DNA of 64,000 nucleotides, from NCBI GenBank assembly GCA_013399115.1, contig VXAA01006433.1, positions 1,858,305 to 1,922,304 on the forward strand. Direction: 5' to 3'. This document shows positions 57,453-64,000 of the stretch, piece by piece (the stretch's first letter is position 1; every line of letters begins with the position of its first letter). The position numbers and the translations under genes were made by a program. This DNA is from Anseranas semipalmata. Lineage: Eukaryota > Chordata > Aves > Anseriformes > Anseranatidae. The notes under the pieces are model-generated. The model was given only the letters and a program-made list of their open reading frames with translations, made no database searches and had not been told where the DNA came from.

Positions 57453-59593
57453 TCAAGATACAAAACGAGCCATTAATATTTATTTTTATATCAGTAGGGA
57501 CTGAACCAGTCCAGTCATGTGGACTTCTGTAATGAGTAATTTCTTCTGCCCCATGAAAGCTCAAGGATTTTATTCACAATAGCTTACAAAAGATGCAAAA
57601 AGCTCAATGGGAGCCATCCAGTGGAACAAATGCATAAATCTCTGGACAGGTCGAGGACTGTCACGTGTCAAGCAAGGCAAGCACACTTTGCTCACAGATG
57701 TGTTAGATAAAAATACGCCTAAGGATGCAAGAAAACCTGAACAGCAAAGTGGTACTTCTGCTAAAAGATGGAGTGAAAGAGAAAAGCAGAATTTTTCCAT
57801 TCAGGTTTCTTTTTCTCCTTACTTAACCTGCCAAATGGTTTATGCTTAAAATCTCCTTATCTGCGTACTGAAATGTTTATTGTACATCTGTATTTTTGGT
57901 CTTGCCTCTTCCATTTCTCCCGAAACTTGGTATGCCCATTTGTGCTCTTAGTTTGAGGCAGACTGAAAATAATCATAGTTTTTGGTGTGTCGGTTGCATG
58001 TGCTAAGCTGCCTGTATTTTGCAAGGCCTGACCTTCAAGAAGTGCTGAGCAACTCCACTCGTGGAGCATGTCTCATCATTTTTCAGAAACATGACGAGGC
58101 CAAGCTAAGTCTGATGCAAAATAGTTTGCAATCAGAAAGCAAATAACTTCTAGTAGTGTCAGAAAGGTGTTAGCTTTCAGACACACATCTTAGTAAGTAT
58201 CAGATTCCAAATTTAATGCACAGACATATTGCCCGTGTACATTCTTGCTGTACACTCTGAGAGGGGAATCCTCACAGAACTTGAGCACATGCTCAGGAGG
58301 TCAGAGGTAGGATCTGTGTTTCAACAGGCTAGAAATGAACATTAAATTTTTTTAAGGTCCTTGAACTCTTGAATGTAAGTTTTGTAAAGTGTGTTTGCAT
58401 GTTTGTTCTCTTCAGGGCTATCTTATACCAGCACCCCCCTGTACAAAGAAAAGCTTTCCAGCTGTGTTATCAGTCACCAGCACGTTACCAAATGCATGGA
58501 CGGAGGGCAAGGCAGCTTAACAGGGAAAGAACAGAGTTGTACCAGGTCCCATCCCCACTCCTCCTGGCAAAACTCCCTGCTCCTCCTGGCAAAATGCAGC
58601 TCCGATCTTGCAGGGCCAGGACCTGGCTGGTGGGCTCCCAGTATTGCCTGTGCCTGGGATGCAGCTTTCACTATTCATTAGGCAAGCACAGCACAATTAT
58701 GGGGTGGAAGTCTGCCTAAAGCAGCCAGAACAGGGAGCACGTGCCATCCTTCCCAGTTGCTGCACAATGCTGAATTTGTGGGGTGGAATTTTGTGCTCCT
58801 TGTCTAGCGAGGGAAAATGCTTAAAAGTAATGCTGGGCTTGCTTTTCCCCTGCTACTGCTACTAAAGGGGTTTTCTATACCTTTAGTTCTTAGCAGTATT
58901 CACTTTGTCAAATTCAATTATTGTTTCCTATAATCTTCCCTTTTTCATTTAATTACCTGGCAAAGATCAGAAACTCCAAAGCCCTTAGTCTTCACTGTGG
59001 TCTGTTCTCTACCAGCAGGCTCTAAAACGGAGCCCAAAGTGCTTACCACGTATCCTTCCTGATCTTCCCTAGTGCGGTAATTGAGATAGGCTTTACCTTA
59101 CCTGCATATCAAAAGGTGGCCATCGCTATTGCTAAATAAATCTGCGGCTGGATCCAAACTTAGGGGTCAGGTGTGCCCCTACATGAGTAAGTTATTTTCT
59201 TCTTCAGATTAGAAAGGGGGAAAAAAGACACTAGTGATCACTCTCAGCCTGAGACCTTGTATGTCAAGCTTCTGCCTCCATGCTATGTTTTTTATGGCTG
59301 AGCTATGAACTCAGGAAAATAGTAGATCCTAATGGAAGCAGTGACAGATGCTTATCTGCACCAGCACGAATAATGCTGTCATAACGATGCTGGGGGAAGC
59401 TGTCACAGTGATGGAAAGTTCCTGGTGAAGCGATGTCATGTTTATGCATGGGCCTCCAGCCACTTTTAAGCCAGTCCGCAAGCTGGAAATGAACCGGGCG
59501 ACGCTGGGAGCCACTGCCCGTCAGCACCACCACAGAGCGAGCTCCCCCATTACAGGCCAGGCCTCGCCCAGGCGAGCGGGAGCCACTGCGGGC

Positions 59594-59664
59594 GCCCCAC
59601 AGGCCCGTTGCCCCACAGGCCCATCGCCCCACAGGCCCGTCGCCCCACAGGCCCGTCGCCCCAT
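59594..59664. repeat. 16-bp GC-rich minisatellite
   Basis: Four tandem copies of GCCCCACAGGCCCGTC (59594-59609, 59610-59625, 59626-59641, 59642-59657) and a partial fifth copy; copies 1 and 2 differ by one base each and copies 3 and 4 are identical. The repeat creates artificial open frames such as GACGAVGR-like strings on the minus strand. Confidence 0.95.
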
Positions 59665-62600
59665 GCCCGCGCTGAGGCCTTCCAGAAGCGCTGAGAGGAG
59701 TTGAGAAGAGCTGAGAGGAAGGTCCAGATCCCAGCAGAGCCAGGGGCCCAGCAGTGCTGAAACACCAGAAACTTTCCTCTGCGTCTGCATGGCTAGATGG
59801 CCTCCTGCTTGAAGTGCTAATGACCATTCCAAAACGTGGGCATCCCTGGTTGGTATCGCTGGTAGTAACTGAGCTGGGGGGGACTGCAGAGGGAAATTTG
59901 AAGGAGAAATACATGGAATGAAAGCAGTTTGGTACTCAGCAGGTTCTAACTTTGCTTGTGTCCGCGCTCAGCTGTGGCTGTCCTTTGGCAAGGGCACAGG
60001 AACACACACGGTTGTCCTTCTGGGCTACTTTTCTTTTACAATGCTTATTGAAATCTGCGCAATGGCTCTTTGGCTTTTCTCCCCTTCCTTTTGCGAAGAG
60101 ATCTAGAGGGCATTGAGCCATGTGTTACTGGTAATGCTCAATGTATGTCTCTTCTGGGGGCTCTCACTCCAAATGAGATAGCGGAGCATTGCTTTCTGAA
60201 GTGCTTTTTTCCACAGGCTCTGATATAAAAAGAAGAAATATGTAGTATAAGGTTCAGGGTGGCTAAAGTATGGGAAACATTAATGCAGGCTAAAACAAGT
60301 TAGGTTTGCCCCATCAGTAAGGTATTAGGGCTCAATTATTTCAAAACTGTGATGGTGGAATTGCAGAGTTTGTCATGCTAAACCACTGCCACAACTTTTA
60401 ATTATGTATGTGTTACAGTGAGCGAGCAGCTGGTATGCTTACAGTGAAACACGCCGCTGGAGCTGAAGTGACATGGACTATTTCAAGTGGCAATGAAATA
60501 GCTTTCACGATACGGGAACACAAAATCATTAGTATCTTGAATTATGAGGACATGATATTCCTATTTAAGGCATATATAGTACCCAATAAGCACTGCTACA
60601 AGTGGTACCTTACTTAAAACGAGTAGTTTTTCCTCCTCTCTCAAATGGGTTGCAGACTATGGGACTCCCCAGTCGTGTGCAGCCTTAATTCTTGACTCTG
60701 CCTCCTCCTGCTGCTGTCTTGTTTCCCTGATTTCATTACAGGAACGAGGCTCAGAGGCTGACAAAGCTGTCAGCTCAGTCAGTTACGGGAAAGGGGGCTT
60801 TGCAAGCTCTGGATTGCAAATTTGTTGTGTTTTGCAAATGTTTGATAAATAGTGTCTAACAAAGAACAGCCTGGTTCTGCTCGGTGCCCAGCGCAGGAGC
60901 AGGAATGAGGGTGCATTGTTCAGAAATGTGAATAATATTTGTGTACTTTTTTTTGAAGTAAAACCTTTGTGTGTGTGTGCACAGATTTTTTCTATTTTAA
61001 ATAAAGCTTTCTGCAATATGAAAGAATCAAACTCTAACACATCATTTTCAGCTACACATTGCAAAGGCCCTTCACTTGATGACAGCTTTTTGCTATTAGC
61101 AAGGATGGGCCGATGCTTTTTGTTCGGCTGTTTATTCACTTTGGTTAGCAATTTCCGGGAAATAAAAAAATCTGTATTAAAAGAATGCAGCGCATGCTGG
61201 AAAAATGACTTCCTCAGCATCTTCCCATTTCACTATAATGCTTCTTCTATAGTGGAAAATATTGCTAGTAGGGTATTTGAAAAAATACTAGCTTAGGGAA
61301 GTTAGTATATACATTTAAATAGATGGCTATTGCTGTAGTTCTCCCCTGCTGCACCTGCATTTTCCCATTCCCTCCGACCCATCAATTTCCAAGCAGAGGA
61401 AATCACCTAATCTATTTTCCGTATTACAGAGGCTATAAACTGTCACCCAGTTACCCCCAAATTTCCATTAGACTGTAGATATTTTCCAGTAAGGGACATT
61501 ATCTTGGACCCGTCGAGATGTACAGAATCCACAACACGCCTTGCTCTTTTGTTTTGGTACATTAACCACAAAGGCAGTTCAAACCAAAGTACAACGTGGT
61601 ATATATTTGTGTGGTTTTGAATTTCAAACCATTGGTTCTTCCTGCGTGCTTCTCTGAAAGATTGTGATTACTCTTCAAAACCTTTCTCTTCCTTGAATGA
61701 TTCTTATCATGGTAGAAAGGCACAGGAAAAAATAATGTTCCTGTGAACTATTTTTAAGAAATTAGTCTGTGTTGAAGAGATGCTGGTATCAGTAAATGCT
61801 GTATTCTTTGTATTTGCCCAGCTAGATTTGTGCTTGTTCATCTGGAACTTGCTCCCACACCTTTCTCTGTGTGCAAGGCGCTAAATAAAAGCAAGAGTAA
61901 CCATGCAAGAGTTAATCGTTCTGATGCTTTGGGGATTTTATCCAGGTTAGTCATCAATCATCAGCAATCATTTCTATAGCTTCACCCCTGCCAGGAATCA
62001 TTTAAAAACTGCCAGCAATTAGCTGAAATAAATAGGTCTATGGGGATAAACAGCTCTGAAGCACCATTCGGCCACTGGCTGGTGCTGCAGTGAGTGTCTC
62101 ATCCCGCAGGCGAGCGAAAAACTCATCCTGGGGGAGCTTCCAGTGGCCTCTGAGCTCTCTGCTGGTGCCAGCCCTGATGCTGCACTACAAGGGTTTATAT
62201 CCATCTCTCTGCTGGAGCTGCAAAGGATACTGCTCGGGCTTCCTCGTGCTAATTTCAGTATCTTGCAAACCACGCGCTGCAAAAATAAAGCAGAGTCATT
62301 GAGTGGCTTCACAAAAACCTCGCTTTGAATGGGGGGGTAGGAGGATGAGAAATAGCTCTGCTTTATCTGTTTGAAAATTCAATGATTTCAACACATTTAT
62401 CAAATTTTAAATAATTTATGTCTTGACAGGCCTTATCAATTTTGCAAAGCACACACATTAACCAGATACAATGATCTCATATTAGCTTTTTCAGCATCTT
62501 ACACTAGAGCCCAGGAAGATTAATAAAAACTCAGACCATCATCAATTAAATGGAAAAACATAAAATTGTGTTCCATTATAGCCTTTTTTTGCAAGAAAAT

Positions 62601-63239
62601 GATGACGGGTTCTAATAATTCATCACAACAAGCTGAGTTTGAACTTTACTGATTATTAAATACGTTTTTCCCAAAGGCAGAGGCTGTGATGGGTTTTATG
62701 GCAGCAGATGTGACTGCTGTCAGGAATGCTTCAAGGAATTTAGGCATTAAGCAACATCTTCTTTTAGCAGGACTATGTGAAAGAGCCACATTTGTTCCAT
62801 CTAGTCACAGCCTTATTTTGCAGGACATTATAAGCACACGTGCTGCAATTGTAAGATGGTTTAACTCTCATTTACCACTGCAGCTTTTGCTAGGAATGAA
62901 AGCTTTGAATCACCAACCTGGGTTACCATGCAGAAAAATTTCCTTTATGATACCTAGATATTCAGCAGCCCAAACTTATGCTTAGGTTTTTGCTTGGAAA
63001 ACTTTGATTTTGGATCCTTTCTCCCAGAAATGCTGCTGGGAAACTTCTGGATTTCCCTTGAGAAAAAGAAATAAGAGATCGTGCAGGTCAGCCTGCACCA
63101 AGCAACAAGTTGTTGCTTGTACTGTATTGAAGAGGTTTCTCTGCAGTCGTGAGGAAAGTGCACAAATGACTTCACCTGGGATGAAGGAAAGCTAATGCAG
63201 GGCCCTGTATTTGACTGCCTGCTTTACTTCCCAAGCCGA

Positions 63240-63600
63240 ATTCTTCTGCCGTGGTGACAGATGGGGTGCCAGGTGACCCCGCGGGCGCTCAGGGTGGCTG
63301 TCCCCTCCCCGGCCAGCCCAGGTGGTGGCGGGGTCCCCATCGTGTGGCATCCTTTGAACGCTCGCTGGTGGAAAGGGACAGAATGAGCAGGGAGGTACCT
63401 CTGGCAGAACTTCAGAAACTGAAAGAAATGACAAAAGGCATCTCAACTGGAAGTAAAGATCAGCTGCCTGGGGCCCACGCCAGCTTTCTTCTTTCCTCAG
63501 CACGCGTCTGGGGTAGTCCTTAGCACTGTAATTGAGGCTGAAACGTGCACCTGTGGATGCCCTTGCTCTCCAGGCTGTGAGGGGTACCCCACACACTTCC
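63240..63600. other. GC-rich patch in NXPH2 intron
   Basis: Locally raised GC with scattered CpG. A 134-codon minus-strand open frame and a 90-codon plus-strand frame occur but neither is recognisable. No signal-peptide-like start was found. Confidence 0.45.
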
Positions 63601-64000
63601 CAGGGTACCCAGAGGTCTCAAAGTCCCCCGGTCATGTTAGGAGATTGCAATTTGGAAAGTTTTAAAGCAGCTATTGCTACTTTTTTTCACTCAGGAAAGG
63701 TGGACAGAAATCCCCTGTTCAATAGCGAATATAATCAGATTGCTTTAACAGTTTTGTCCTGTCTCCTGTAGTTAAAACTAAAATGACAAGCTGCTTCAGC
63801 AGAAAAAAAAAAAATGCTTTCACAATTGAACCTTACAGCCATTAAATTTTCTGCTTGTAAATGAATCCTGCAGAGAAATGCCCCTCGCAGAGGGATGCTG
63901 TACTAGTATACTAGAAGGGCAGCCAGTCGTTGCTGCACCGCGTGCTGCTGTCAGCCACTGGCGACGTGACGTCCTCCAGAGCCGCATCTCTCCAGCATCT

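Noticed and set aside
59303..59914. 203-codon minus-strand open frame in the NXPH2 intron
   Set aside because: Much of it is translation of the 16-bp minisatellite and its GC-rich surroundings; no domain, no splice context.
63930..64000. Minus-strand ATG beginning MRLWRTS at the window edge as NXPH2 signal-peptide exon
   Set aside because: It starts like the family (MRL) but lacks the hydrophobic core and a donor site in the right place; the known first intron is far longer.

Overview
This is a vertebrate nuclear window, most likely from a bird. It is AT-rich and intron-dominated. The only interspersed repeats I can recognise are CR1-type LINEs, and two neighbouring genes, SPOPL and NXPH2, lie in the convergent arrangement known from other amniotes. 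Species and chromosome cannot be read from the sequence itself. A bird is favoured over other reptiles because repeats are few and the CR1 copies look avian.

Layout. Bases 1-14162 belong to the large first intron of SPOPL, whose 5' non-coding exon is probably off the left edge. Ten coding exons of SPOPL (+ strand) follow between 14219 and 32674; joined, they give a complete 392-residue MATH-BTB-BACK protein. A 3' UTR of about 4 kb ends near 36750 at a strong AATAAA plus GT-rich site. From about 36.75 kb to 54.67 kb is an intergenic stretch between the two convergent 3' ends. The last exon of NXPH2 (- strand) is at 56661-57404, with about 2 kb of 3' UTR to its left. Bases 57405-64000 are NXPH2 intron, and the signal-peptide exon is beyond the right edge.

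Mobile and repeated DNA. An old antisense CR1 of about 2.2 kb lies in SPOPL intron 4. A younger CR1 3' end at 37542-38024 is joined, in the same orientation, to an intronless copy of the 5' UTR and first 64 codons of an MTA-family (most like MTA3) mRNA. This looks like a chimeric retrocopy made by template switching during CR1 reverse transcription, and it is the most unusual object in the window. Other items are a 16-bp GC-rich minisatellite, an (ATT)n microsatellite, a 66-nt intronic hairpin and several orphan CpG-rich patches.

Biology. SPOPL is a substrate adaptor of CUL3 ubiquitin ligases, and NXPH2 is a secreted neuropeptide-like ligand of the neurexophilin family. They share no pathway that the sequence shows; their adjacency is conserved synteny. 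SPOPL shows a notable splice arrangement: a GC-AG intron of only 84 bp precedes a 54-nt exon that encodes the 18-residue insertion separating SPOPL from its paralogue SPOP. That exon is phase-symmetric, so skipping it would keep the frame.
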